From Prevotella sp. (lineage in GTDB: Bacteria; Bacteroidota; Bacteroidia; Bacteroidales; Bacteroidaceae): DNA of 35,649 nt. The translations under genes and the position numbers were made by a program. The DNA lies in the NCBI GenBank assembly GCA_024692385.1, contig JAILMS010000165.1, forward strand, positions 1-35,649, read 5' to 3'. The notes under the pieces were generated by a model. That model did no database searches. It was not told where the DNA came from and saw only the letters and a program-made list of their open reading frames with translations. Every line of letters starts with the position of its first letter. The stretch's first letter is position 1. This document shows positions 6,967-15,659 of the stretch, piece by piece.

Positions 6967-9760
6967 ATGCGTAACTGGATTGCTGTTCTTCTGCTGTCTA
7001 TGATTCCCTGTATATCCAGGGGGCAGAACCAGACCTATTACCAGTATAAGACGGACGAAGCCACGCTGGTGTTCTTTGACAAGAACCTGTCGCGCTACAT
7101 CCCTCACATGATACGCATGTACCAGAAAGGCAAAGCGCTTCATGAGCAGATATGGACCAGTGATTCCATCTATCAGCCAGAAGCACCCCTGCTGTTATTG
7201 GCAGACTGGGAGGACGACGGTAATGGCGGCGCATCGCCATTACCGCGTTCTTTTATACAGATCGGCATGGCTCCGCTGAACATGTCGTATTACATCAACC
7301 CTTCAAGTGAACGGTACAGTCAGTTGTTCAAGCACGAATATACGCATATCGTCATGACTGACAAGTACAATTGTCGCGACCTCAACTGGCGCCGTTTCTT
7401 CGGTACGAAGGTCGATACCGGCAAGTCCCAGCCCATCTCAGCCCTATGGAGCTACCTGAGCGTGCCCCGTTGGTATTCGCCCCGTTGGTATCACGAGGGT
7501 ATTGCCTGTTTCATGGAGACCTGGCTCGGTGGTGGTGTAGGACGCGCCTTAGGGGGCTACGACGAGATGTACTTCCGCAGTATCATAGACGGGGGTGACA
7601 AGCTCTATTCGGTGGTGGGTCTGGAAACGGAAGGTTCCACGAAGGACTTCCAAGTGGGCGCCAATGCCTATCTCTATGGAACCCGTTTCGTGAACTACCT
7701 CACCAGGACCTACGGCTACGAGAAGATGATTCAGTTCTATAACAGAACAGCTGACAGTCGCACCTTCTTCGGCAAACAGTTCAAGAAGGTCTATGGCCAG
7801 TCTCTCAGAAAAGTATGGGACGACTGGAAGGAGGACGAGAAGAAGCATCAGGAAGCCAACATCGCTGCCATCCGCCAATTTCCCATCACAAAGACCAAGC
7901 CGCTGACCAAGGAACCACTGGGTTCTGTGTCCCCCTTCGTCTATGACCCAGCTACCCAAAAGGCCTATGCCGCCATGAATGCCCCTGGCGACTTTGCACA
8001 CATGACGGAGATTGACCTGCAGACAGGCGAGCAGAAACGGCTGAACGACATCTACGGCATCCAGCTCTATGACCCTGCTTTCGTAGCACTTGACCGTAAG
8101 GGCCAGCGCCTCATCTATACAACGAACAATTCGAAGATGCGCGGCTTGGAAATCTATGACATCCGACAGAAGAAGGTGGTGAAGAAAAAGAAGTACCAGC
8201 GCATCGGCAATATCGTGTATGACAATATCCACGACTGTCTCTACGGCCTTTTCTCCAATGGCGGTACACAGTTGATTGTGCGCTTGGACCGCGATTTGGA
8301 GAATCCGGAAGTAATCTATGCCTTCCCGTTCGGTGTCAGTGTGTTTCGACGCAGATATCAGTCACGACGGCAAATGGCTGTCATTCACCAGTCAGGGCGA
8401 CAACGGCGAGCACACCCTTCTGCTGTTCAATACAGAAGAACTGGCTAAGGCCATCTTCAAGCCCGTGAAACTGGTTACCTGGAAAGATAGCAACTTAGGA
8501 CAGTTCCGCTTTTCTCTCGACGACAAGTACCTGATTGGTAGTTCCTACTATACAGGTGTATCCAATCTCTGGCAGATCAACTTAGAGACACGCGAGATGG
8601 AAATGCTCACCAATACCGACATCGGCCTCTTTGCACCATTGGAAATAACGCCCGGGCAGTTGCTGGCGCTCCAGTTCAAGCGCGACGGACTGCAACCCGT
8701 CTTGCTTTCTCGTGAGGTTGTGAAGGATGCCAATGCCGTGACGCTCTACGGCCAACTGGCCTACGACTATACCAACACGTTGGTCACACCGTATAATAAA
8801 TCATGGGGTTTCTCAGTGGCTGCCTTTGGCGACATGGATGCGCTGCCCCTGTATCAGGAGATTGAGGTTAAAGATGTCAGGTCGATGCAGACTGCTTCTG
8901 TTTACGGGAAGTGGTCAAAGACCCGCACCTCACTGGGTGGTGTGATGAAAGAGCAGGGCTACGAACTGGGCGTTGAAGGCTACGGCTATCTGGCTGGCGG
9001 ACGGGTTTATCCCTCTGTAGAGGCTACGGGTAACTTCGGCACATTGGTGCCCTTTGACAGAAACACCTCGTTCTGGCTCCGTACGGCAGCAGGTCACAAC
9101 TTCGGAGATGAAGAGTCTGTGTTTGGCACTACCTATTTCGGTGGTTTCCGCAATAACTATGTTGACAATAGGGATGCCTTCCAATATCGTACGATTTTGG
9201 CAATGCCTGGTGCTGATATTGATGCCATCCCGGCGCACTCCTTTGCCAAGGCGACGGCAGAGCTCAACCTGCGCCCGCTCCGCCTCAATAACTTCGGCAC
9301 CTTGGGCGGTCTTCTCATGTGGACTTATTACTACGATGTAGATATGATCCACCGTTGGATTGACAAAGGTCTCGACAAACAGCTCGTTTTGCTTGACTCC
9401 ATCAAGAGAGGTCAGCTGGACAACACCCAAACAGGCATCTTCTTAGAGTCTATTAAAGAGAAATTTCCTCCTGAAGACTTTTTCGACATTATCTGTTATG
9501 TGGAATTGCATGTGGAGTTGTCGGTAGCTGCTAAGAGCAGGGTTATGATTCGGGAATCAGGTCTGGTGAAAGAACTTCCTTTGACGGAGGATAATAAGGC
9601 ACTAATCCTCTCTCAATACGAGGAATACAAACTTCTTGAGCAGAGATTAGGTAAGGCTGCCAGAATAACCATCGCCCCTATCGTAAAATATTATCCGGCT
9701 GATTATAAAGCACTCGAAGACCTTCGGACTGAATGCAAAATGTCATCAGATTCACCATGA
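6967..9760 (+). pseudogene. Frameshifted HExxH metallopeptidase / beta-propeller / beta-barrel gene
   Basis: ATG 6967 follows an in-frame GTG at 6961 and starts a signal peptide (MRNWIAVLLLSMIPCISRGQ). The first frame, to about 8340, holds HEYTH at residues 123-127 with a downstream WYHEGIACFMET, the layout of a zinc gluzincin, and then propeller-like repeats. Homology-like continuity jumps frame at the TTT run 8344-8346: one T too many separates FPFGVSV from FDADISHDGKWLSF. The second frame continues propeller repeats (SLDDKYLIGSSYYTGVSNLW) and then beta-barrel-like strands until about 9350. After that the sequence turns helical and does not look like a barrel (see 9350-9760). A single sequencing error could explain the frameshift but not the changed end. 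Probably a broken outer-membrane peptidase gene. Confidence 0.7.
9350..9760 (+). other. Unrelated helical tail fused to the truncated barrel
   Basis: From about IDKGLDKQLVLLDSIKRG the predicted protein becomes helical and charged (LESIKEKFPPEDFFDIICYV, then SQYEEYKLLEQRLGKAARIT). It lacks the alternating strands and aromatic final residue of an outer-membrane barrel. It resembles a cytoplasmic tail of a membrane protein, possibly of the PrsW-like type, but I am not sure. It ends at the stop 9758-9760. A deletion or recombination junction near 9345-9360 is inferred. Confidence 0.45.
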
Positions 9761-9817
9761 TGTCTTGACAGATGACTGCTTCTCATGCTCTACAGGTTTG
9801 TCGAGGCTAAGCTTGCT

Positions 9818-9874
9818 CGAAAGAAAAATAAATGGGTATTTATTTTGTTCTTTCCTCGCTTATTCGTACCTTTG
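9818..9874 (+). promoter_or_regulatory. Hairpin-embedded promoter of the TPR/SpoIIE phosphatase gene
   Basis: TTTG (9844-9847), 19 bases, TACCTTTG (9867-9874) is a full Bacteroidetes promoter. The -33 box lies in the right arm of an imperfect inverted repeat: CGAAAGAAAAATAAA (9818-9832) against TTTATTTTGTTCTTTC and its continuation (9839-9858). The predicted transcription start is close to 9881, so a start codon at 9832 is excluded and ATG 9883 is favoured. Confidence 0.75.
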
Positions 9875-9882
9875 CAGCGTTA

Positions 9883-11976
9883 ATGGGAAATGAAAAGGTG
9901 AAGGGACTGCGGCAGGTTGCCGCTGTCGTGGCTATTGTGCTGATAGTCACGGCGTTATTTTCGTGTGGTAACAGCACGAAGAAGGAGCTTCGCGCCAGTC
10001 GGGCTGACAGCATGATTTTTGCTGCTGGTGCTGTGATGCAATACGACCGCTTGCTGGCACTGGTTGACAGCTTTGAGGCTTCACACGACATTAACAGACT
10101 TGATGCCTATCGCTGGCGTGGTGCCTATTACTATCATCAGAATCAGTATCGCACGGCGGAGGTATGTTTCCATACTGCTTTGGATCAGGAGGTAAAGACT
10201 GACGAGGACCAGTTGGTGTATAACAAGGTCGTGCGCCGACTGTCGGAGTTGCAGGTGGTGCGTGGCGACTATGATGGTGCCCTGCAAGTGGCTGTTCCTG
10301 CCATCTCGCAAATGGATAAAACGGGCATTGGATCAGATATTGATTACGCCATTATCTATAACAACATTGGTGTATGTCAGTTGAATCTGGGTCAGGAGAA
10401 GGAGGCTAAGGAAAGCTTCAAGAAGGCTCGTGAGAAATATGCTAACCGCTGTAAGACAGACTCGACAAGTCGTGGCTTCCAAGAGGCGGTGCTGGGAACG
10501 GTATATACCAGTATGGCATATATCAATACGCGTCGCTATGAGGAGTCTATCTACTGGATAGACCGCACGGAGACACTGCTGAATCAGTATCGTCAGCGTC
10601 CTGATGCCCGCAGACAGTATTTCGACGAATATCAGGGCCGTATCGAGATTATGCGTGCCACAGCACTTCAGGGTCTGGGCAAGAGCAGGGAGGCCTACGA
10701 GGCATATAAGCGTTTCCAGAAGACGGCCTTCTCAAAGACTGGTGTGGGACGCGTACATGGTAACGGCTATCTGGTATCGGCAGGGCGCTATCGTGAGGCT
10801 GCCGACAACTACCGCTATCTGGACAAGGCCATGCAGGAGCAAGCTCTGGAGCCTACGCTGGACGTGATACAACTGTATATGCTGCCTAAATACCGTGCTA
10901 ACTATGAGGCGCAGCGTGGCGACTCGGCACGAGAGATGGGTAAGCGTATTCTGGCTCTGCTGGACTCGGCGATAACGACTCAGAAGCGTAGCGCCTCGGC
11001 AGAGTTGGCTACTATCTACCATACCAACGAGAAGGAGGCTGAGATAGCGCAGCAGCAGGCTGAGATGTCGAGCATGCGGCTGATTGGCGGACTGATAGCG
11101 TTGGGACTGATAGTGGTATTCCTGCTTCTCTATGTGATGAACAGGCGCAGGGCGGCACAACGTCTGCGCACGGCTCACCAGAAGCTGGAGGATGCCCACA
11201 AGCAGCTGCAAGCGGCCTACGACCGACTGGAGGAGACGACACAGGCCAAGGAGCGCATTGAGAGTGAGCTGCGCATTGCTCGCAACATCCAGATGTCGAT
11301 GATTCCTAACACCTTCCCCACGAGGGAGGGACTGGATATGTATGCCTCGATGACGCCAGCGCGCGAGGTGGGTGGCGACCTCTATGGCTACGTGATGATT
11401 GACGACGAGCTATACTTCTGTGTGGGCGACGTGAGTGGCAAGGGTGTGCCTGCCTCACTGTTTATGGCACAGGCTACGCGACTTTTCCGCATCTTGGCCA
11501 CGCAGCACATAATGCCTGCCGAGATAGCTACCCGCATGAATAGCGTGCTGACGGAGAACAACGAGCAGGGCATGTTTATCACCATGTTTGTAGGACTGGT
11601 GAATCTGGCGACAGGACGTCTGGACTACTGTAATGCCGGTCATAACCCGCCCGTGCTGGGTGTGGACGGTGACGACCGCTTTATGGAGATGGAGACGAAC
11701 GCACCCATCGGTCTGTGGCCCGACCTGGACTTTGTGGGTGAGTATGTGGAGAACATCCGCCACAAGATGTTGCTGGTATATACCGACGGACTCAACGAGG
11801 CAGAGAACCTGCAACAGCAGCAGTTTGGCGACGAGCGACTGCTGGACATTCTGAACCACCGCCACTTTGACAGCTGTAAGGAGCTGGTAAGCCATCTGGA
11901 CGGCGAAGTGGTGAAGCATCGTAACGGTGCGGAGCCAAACGACGACATGACGATGATAGCGCTGATGGTGCTGTAG
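9883..11976 (+). CDS. TPR-containing SpoIIE-type serine phosphatase, lipoprotein-like N-terminus
   Basis: Starting at ATG 9883 (GTG 9898 is an alternative) gives 697 residues. Residues 9-28 form a signal peptide with lipobox L-F-S-C28. Residues about 60-360 are helical TPR-like repeats (for example AYRWRGAYYYHQNQYRTAEV and IIYNNIGVCQLNLGQEKEAK). A membrane segment (LIGGLIALGLIVVFLLLYVM) lies near 400, then a coiled coil. The PP2C/SpoIIE domain follows, with IESELRIARNIQMSM, REVGGDLYGY, GDVSGKGVPASLFMA and the final NDDMTMIAL, so the metal-binding Asp residues are present. Such proteins dephosphorylate anti-anti-sigma-like partners or respond to envelope signals; no partner gene is nearby. It shares its catalytic core with the minus-strand gene at 13665-15653. 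A longer start at 9832 would place the promoter inside the gene. Confidence 0.88.
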   Translation: MGNEKVKGLRQVAAVVAIVLIVTALFSCGNSTKKELRASRADSMIFAAGAVMQYDRLLALVDSFEASHDINRLDAYRWRGAYYYHQNQYRTAEVCFHTALDQEVKTDEDQLVYNKVVRRLSELQVVRGDYDGALQVAVPAISQMDKTGIGSDIDYAIIYNNIGVCQLNLGQEKEAKESFKKAREKYANRCKTDSTSRGFQEAVLGTVYTSMAYINTRRYEESIYWIDRTETLLNQYRQRPDARRQYFDEYQGRIEIMRATALQGLGKSREAYEAYKRFQKTAFSKTGVGRVHGNGYLVSAGRYREAADNYRYLDKAMQEQALEPTLDVIQLYMLPKYRANYEAQRGDSAREMGKRILALLDSAITTQKRSASAELATIYHTNEKEAEIAQQQAEMSSMRLIGGLIALGLIVVFLLLYVMNRRRAAQRLRTAHQKLEDAHKQLQAAYDRLEETTQAKERIESELRIARNIQMSMIPNTFPTREGLDMYASMTPAREVGGDLYGYVMIDDELYFCVGDVSGKGVPASLFMAQATRLFRILATQHIMPAEIATRMNSVLTENNEQGMFITMFVGLVNLATGRLDYCNAGHNPPVLGVDGDDRFMEMETNAPIGLWPDLDFVGEYVENIRHKMLLVYTDGLNEAENLQQQQFGDERLLDILNHRHFDSCKELVSHLDGEVVKHRNGAEPNDDMTMIALMVL

Positions 11977-11990
11977 CGGCCTGAAGGCCC

Positions 11991-12039
11991 AGTGAATAAT
12001 TAATAATGAATAATTAAGAGTTAAGAATTAAAATATAAA
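11991..12039 (+). repeat. Seven-unit A/T-rich heptad array before gpmI
   Basis: Seven 7-base units in perfect register: AGTGAAT, AATTAAT, AATGAAT, AATTAAG, AGTTAAG, AATTAAA, ATATAAA. The rough consensus is ARTKAAN. It fills most of the 80-base gap before gpmI; no TAnnTTTG box was seen here. Confidence 0.8.
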
Positions 12040-12056
12040 GGTTAATTAGAAGAATT

Positions 12057-13577
12057 ATGGCAAAGAAAGCATTATTGATGATTCTCGATGGATGGGGAAT
12101 CGGTAAGCATGGAAAAGGAGACGTTATCTACAACACTCCAACACCGTATCTGGACTATCTGACAGCCGTTTCGGCTCACTCTCAGTTGCAGGCATCTGGT
12201 GAGGATGTAGGTCTGCCCGACGGACAGATGGGTAACTCTGAGGTTGGTCACCTGAACATCGGTGCCGGACGCATCGTTTATCAGGATCTGGTAAAGATTA
12301 ACCGTGCCTGCAAGGACGGCAGTATCGTGGAGAACCCACAGGTGAAGGCTGCCTACACCTATGCCAAGGAGAACAATAAGAAACTGCACCTGATGGGTCT
12401 GTGCTCTGACGGTGGCGTACACTCAAGCCTGGATCACCTGTTCAAGCTCATCGAGGTGGGCAAGCACTACGGTCTGAAGAACCAGACCTTCGTACACTGC
12501 TTTATGGACGGTCGTGACACTGACCCCAAGAGCGGTAAGGGCTTTATCGAGCAGGTAACAAAGGTGTGTGCTGACAACGACGCAGCTATCGCAAGTATCG
12601 TTGGCCGCTTCTACGCTATGGACCGTGATAAGCGCTGGGAGCGCGTAAAGGAGGGCTACGACCTCATCGTCAACGGCACTGGTAAGCAGGCTACCGATAT
12701 GGTAAAGGCCGTAGAGGAGAGCTATGTCGATGGTGTTACTGACGAGTTCATCAAGCCTATCCACAACAGCAGTGTCAATGGTTGTATCGAGGAGGGCGAT
12801 GTCGTCATCTTCATCAACTTCCGTAACGACCGTGCCAAGGAGCTCACCATTGTGCTCACCCAGCAGGATATGCCTGAGCAGGGCATGAAGACCATCCCAG
12901 GTCTGCAGTACTACTGCATGACGCCGTACGACGCATCGTTCCAGGGCGTACACATCCTCTTCCCCAAGGAGAATGTAGAGAATACGCTGGGTGAATACCT
13001 CTCTCAGCAGGGCAAGAAGCAGTTGCACACCGCAGAGACCGAGAAGTACGCTCACGTTACTTTCTTCTTCAACGGTGGTCGCGAGGCTCCTTACGATGGT
13101 GAGGACCGCATCCTCGTTCCTTCTCCCAAGGTGGCTACCTACGACCTGAAGCCGGAGATGAGCGCCTACGAGGTCAAGGACAAGCTGGTGGCTGCCATCA
13201 ACGAGAATAAGTATGATTTCATCGTGGTGAACTTCGCCAATGGTGATATGGTAGGTCATACGGGTATCTACAACGCTATCGCTAAGGCGGTATGGGCTGT
13301 TGACCACTGCGTAGAGGCTGTTATCGAGGCTGCCAAGGCCAACGACTACGAGGCTATCATCATTGCCGACCACGGTAATGCTGACAACGCCATCAATGCT
13401 GACGGCACACCGAATACCGCTCACTCGCTGAACCCCGTTCCATTCATCTATGTCACCAACAACAATAGTGCTACAGTGAAGGACGGTCGTCTGGCCGACG
13501 TTGCTCCCTCAATCCTGCACATCATGGGTCTGGAGCAGCCTAAGGATATGACGGGTGAGAACCTCATTATTGACTAG
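12057..13577 (+). CDS. gpmI: 2,3-bisphosphoglycerate-independent phosphoglycerate mutase
   Basis: The 506-residue protein is the usual length of iPGM, which interconverts 3- and 2-phosphoglycerate in glycolysis and gluconeogenesis using two Mn ions and a phosphoserine. [16 protein letters not shown] carries the first metal Asp (D11), and [17 protein letters not shown] at about 57-72 carries the catalytic serine S61. [37 protein letters not shown] and ADHGNADNA are all intact. The gene lies between two SpoIIE-type phosphatase genes, downstream of one and convergent with the other. No strong promoter was seen; a heptad array occupies the upstream gap, so readthrough from the phosphatase gene is possible. 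Confidence 0.97.
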   Translation: MAKKALLMILDGWGIGKHGKGDVIYNTPTPYLDYLTAVSAHSQLQASGEDVGLPDGQMGNSEVGHLNIGAGRIVYQDLVKINRACKDGSIVENPQVKAAYTYAKENNKKLHLMGLCSDGGVHSSLDHLFKLIEVGKHYGLKNQTFVHCFMDGRDTDPKSGKGFIEQVTKVCADNDAAIASIVGRFYAMDRDKRWERVKEGYDLIVNGTGKQATDMVKAVEESYVDGVTDEFIKPIHNSSVNGCIEEGDVVIFINFRNDRAKELTIVLTQQDMPEQGMKTIPGLQYYCMTPYDASFQGVHILFPKENVENTLGEYLSQQGKKQLHTAETEKYAHVTFFFNGGREAPYDGEDRILVPSPKVATYDLKPEMSAYEVKDKLVAAINENKYDFIVVNFANGDMVGHTGIYNAIAKAVWAVDHCVEAVIEAAKANDYEAIIIADHGNADNAINADGTPNTAHSLNPVPFIYVTNNNSATVKDGRLADVAPSILHIMGLEQPKDMTGENLIID

Positions 13578-13594
13578 CATTTTGCTAGTCAATA
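13568..13594 (+). other. Perfect 12-base-pair hairpin over the gpmI stop codon
   Basis: TATTGACTAGCA (13568-13579) pairs perfectly with TGCTAGTCAATA (13583-13594) around a TTT loop. The TAG stop is in the left arm. There is no T run after it, so it may act as a 3'-end stabiliser or a duplicated relic rather than a terminator. Confidence 0.6.
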
Positions 13595-13607
13595 GTGAAG
13601 AGTGAAT
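13587..13607 (+). repeat. Heptad array after gpmI
   Basis: AGTCAAT, AGTGAAG, AGTGAAT in register, of the same type as 11991-12039. It overlaps the right arm of the stop-codon hairpin and the left arm of the terminator. Confidence 0.55.
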
Positions 13608-13650
13608 AATTTGCTGCCGCCTGTATCTGTCCGGTAGTAAATTATTCACT
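13601..13650. terminator. Bidirectional terminator between convergent gpmI and the phosphatase gene
   Basis: AGTGAATAATTT (13601-13612) pairs with AAATTATTCACT (13639-13650). The stem continues inward for about seven more pairs, including G-T pairs (13613-13619 with 13632-13638), leaving a loop near 13620-13631. A T-rich tract follows on the plus strand (13650-13666). The place between two convergent genes fits a shared terminator. Confidence 0.75.
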
Positions 13651-13664
13651 TTTCATTTTTCTTT

Positions 13665-15653
13665 TTACCTTTTATATTGTATGGCCAGCATGGTGAGGTC
13701 GTCGCTCTGCTCGGCAGCACCGGCAAAGAATCGGACGGCAGCAGTCATGCGCTGGATGAGTGGCATGGGCTGATAATCGCCAGAGGCCAACAGTTCCTTG
13801 GCTAGGTCGAGAACGCGCTCATCGCCAAACTGCTGGTGATGCGAATTTTCTGCCTCGTTGAGTCCATCGGTAAACAGGAAGATGGTGGTCTCAGGTGCGA
13901 TGAGAACCTCTTGCACGCTGAAATTCCAGCTGGCATCAATACCCACAGGCAGGTTAGAATCGCAGGGCAGCTGTCCTACACTCTGACCAATCAGCAGTGG
14001 AGCGTCGTGGCCAGCATTGCAGTAGCGCAGTACGCCCGTCTGTAGGTCGAGAACACCCACAAACATCGTGACAAACATGCTCATATCATTGCCCTCACAC
14101 ATGGACTCGTTGAGCGCCTTGACGATGATGTGAGGCTCTGGCACATGGGCAGAGATGTTGCGGAACAGCGAGCGTGCCACAGCCATGAACATAGAGGCTG
14201 GAACGCCCTTGCCGCTGACGTCGCCAATGCAGAAAATCAGCTTCTCGTCGCGGATATAGAAGTCGAAGAGGTCGCCACCAACAGCCTTGGCGGGTTTTAC
14301 CTGTCCGTAGATGTCAATATCGTTGCGTTCTGGATAGGGTGGGAAGGTCTTTGGCAGCATCGACATCTGGATGGTGTGAGCCACCTTCAACTCACTCTCG
14401 ATGGTTGCTTTCTCTGCTGTTGTATTCTTCAGTTGCTCTGTATATTGCGCCAATGACAGCTGCATTTTCTCGAAGGAATCGCGCAGCTGGTGAATCTCAT
14501 CACGACTTTTCAACTCAGGCAGTGGCGTATTGAAGTTACCCTTAGCCACCTCGTCAGCAGACTGTGCCAGCAGCTTGATGGGCATTACTGACTTCCTGAT
14601 GGTTCTACGACCAGAGATAAGCACAATCAACATGCCAAGAACAATGAAGAAGAGCATGAAGAAGCCAAAGGTATAGGAGATAGCCTCTATTTCTAATACA
14701 GGAAATACCAAACCTATTTTCCACGTCGTGTATTTCACGGGACGGTAAGTGATAGAATACTCGATATTCGATAATGACAATTTATTCTCTTGGGGAGGGA
14801 CATCTCTATCATTTACTCTATTGGTCACAATACCGTTAAGATTGCCATCAGGGTCATCGGTGACATCGTTTTGAAGTTTCTTGTGGATAATGTGCTGCTT
14901 GTCGGGATGGGCTAGATAAGTACCTGTAGAATCAATAACAAAGAAATAAGGTGAGTACTCATTCTGTGTAAAAGAGTTGGTATCTTCATCTGAGTATATT
15001 CTCAATTTGTCACTGAACCATTCAAGCGACATATCTACACCCAATACGGCCACAACGTGCTGCTGCTTGTCGTGGATGGGTACAAGGTAGGATACCAATG
15101 GGGCTTTGTCTAAATTATCAAAGAAAGGGGCAGACCAATAGCTGCTGTCTCTGGCAATGGCCTCATTGAACCATTTCGCATTCAGGTAGTTGTTATCTTT
15201 ACTGCCAAGAATCTTCCTCTCTATAGCATCGCTATCACGACGTACGGCATAAGGGCAGAACCAATGGCCTTTGTTGGGATAATAGTCGGCTACAAAACTG
15301 ATGCCACAGCTGCGGATGCGTTCATTGGTGCGAATCATACGCTCCATGATATCCGTCATCCTATCGGGATTATCCAAGTTATCCTCAATAACGGGGGCTG
15401 TATTGATAGCGGCGACATATACATCTGATGTAATGCGTCTTACCTCCTCATATTGTCCTTTAAGCCATATTCTACCAAAGCCCCAAAACGCAATTTGGAT
15501 AGCATAAAAACTGAGCCAGAAGAGGATGAATGACGGTATGCCCATAAAGATAAGCATGCGGAGCGAGATGCGGTGCGTGAGACGTTTCCCAAAGGATTTG
15601 GGATAAGGGTTTGGCGACTTTCCAAAGAGTTTTCTCAGCAGGTCTTTTATCAT
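13665..15653 (-). CDS. Membrane SpoIIE-type phosphatase with Cache-like sensor and HAMP
   Basis: This 662-residue protein has a first membrane segment at about 31-58, then an extracytoplasmic region of about 250 residues with Cache-type features (SYWSAPFFDNLDKAPLVSYL and VVAVLGVDMSLEWFSDKL), a second membrane segment near 320-347, and a HAMP-like linker (PIKLLAQSADEVAKGNFNTP). A coiled coil leads into the PP2C/SpoIIE domain with IESELKVAHTIQMSM, KAVGGDLFDFY, GDVSGKGVPASMFMA and SDDLTMLAI. It should sense an external ligand and dephosphorylate a cytoplasmic partner; neither is known. The gene starts 6 bases after the symporter gene and probably ends the dcw transcript. It is a paralogue, in its catalytic part, of 9883-11976. 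Confidence 0.9.
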   Translation of the reverse strand: MIKDLLRKLFGKSPNPYPKSFGKRLTHRISLRMLIFMGIPSFILFWLSFYAIQIAFWGFGRIWLKGQYEEVRRITSDVYVAAINTAPVIEDNLDNPDRMTDIMERMIRTNERIRSCGISFVADYYPNKGHWFCPYAVRRDSDAIERKILGSKDNNYLNAKWFNEAIARDSSYWSAPFFDNLDKAPLVSYLVPIHDKQQHVVAVLGVDMSLEWFSDKLRIYSDEDTNSFTQNEYSPYFFVIDSTGTYLAHPDKQHIIHKKLQNDVTDDPDGNLNGIVTNRVNDRDVPPQENKLSLSNIEYSITYRPVKYTTWKIGLVFPVLEIEAISYTFGFFMLFFIVLGMLIVLISGRRTIRKSVMPIKLLAQSADEVAKGNFNTPLPELKSRDEIHQLRDSFEKMQLSLAQYTEQLKNTTAEKATIESELKVAHTIQMSMLPKTFPPYPERNDIDIYGQVKPAKAVGGDLFDFYIRDEKLIFCIGDVSGKGVPASMFMAVARSLFRNISAHVPEPHIIVKALNESMCEGNDMSMFVTMFVGVLDLQTGVLRYCNAGHDAPLLIGQSVGQLPCDSNLPVGIDASWNFSVQEVLIAPETTIFLFTDGLNEAENSHHQQFGDERVLDLAKELLASGDYQPMPLIQRMTAAVRFFAGAAEQSDDLTMLAIQYKR

Positions 15654-15659
15654 GGCATT

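Noticed and set aside
7549..8232. Minus-strand open frame of 227 residues over the peptidase gene
   Set aside because: Antisense to clear HExxH peptidase/propeller sequence; no domain recognised.
9818..9858. Invertible promoter switch
   Set aside because: The inverted repeat arms are imperfect and separated by only 6 bases, and the promoter boxes are not between them; no site-specific recombinase gene is near.
12423..13424. Long minus-strand open frame (333 residues) over gpmI
   Set aside because: It lies antisense to the intact gpmI and has no recognisable motif; codon pattern of the real gene explains the open frame.
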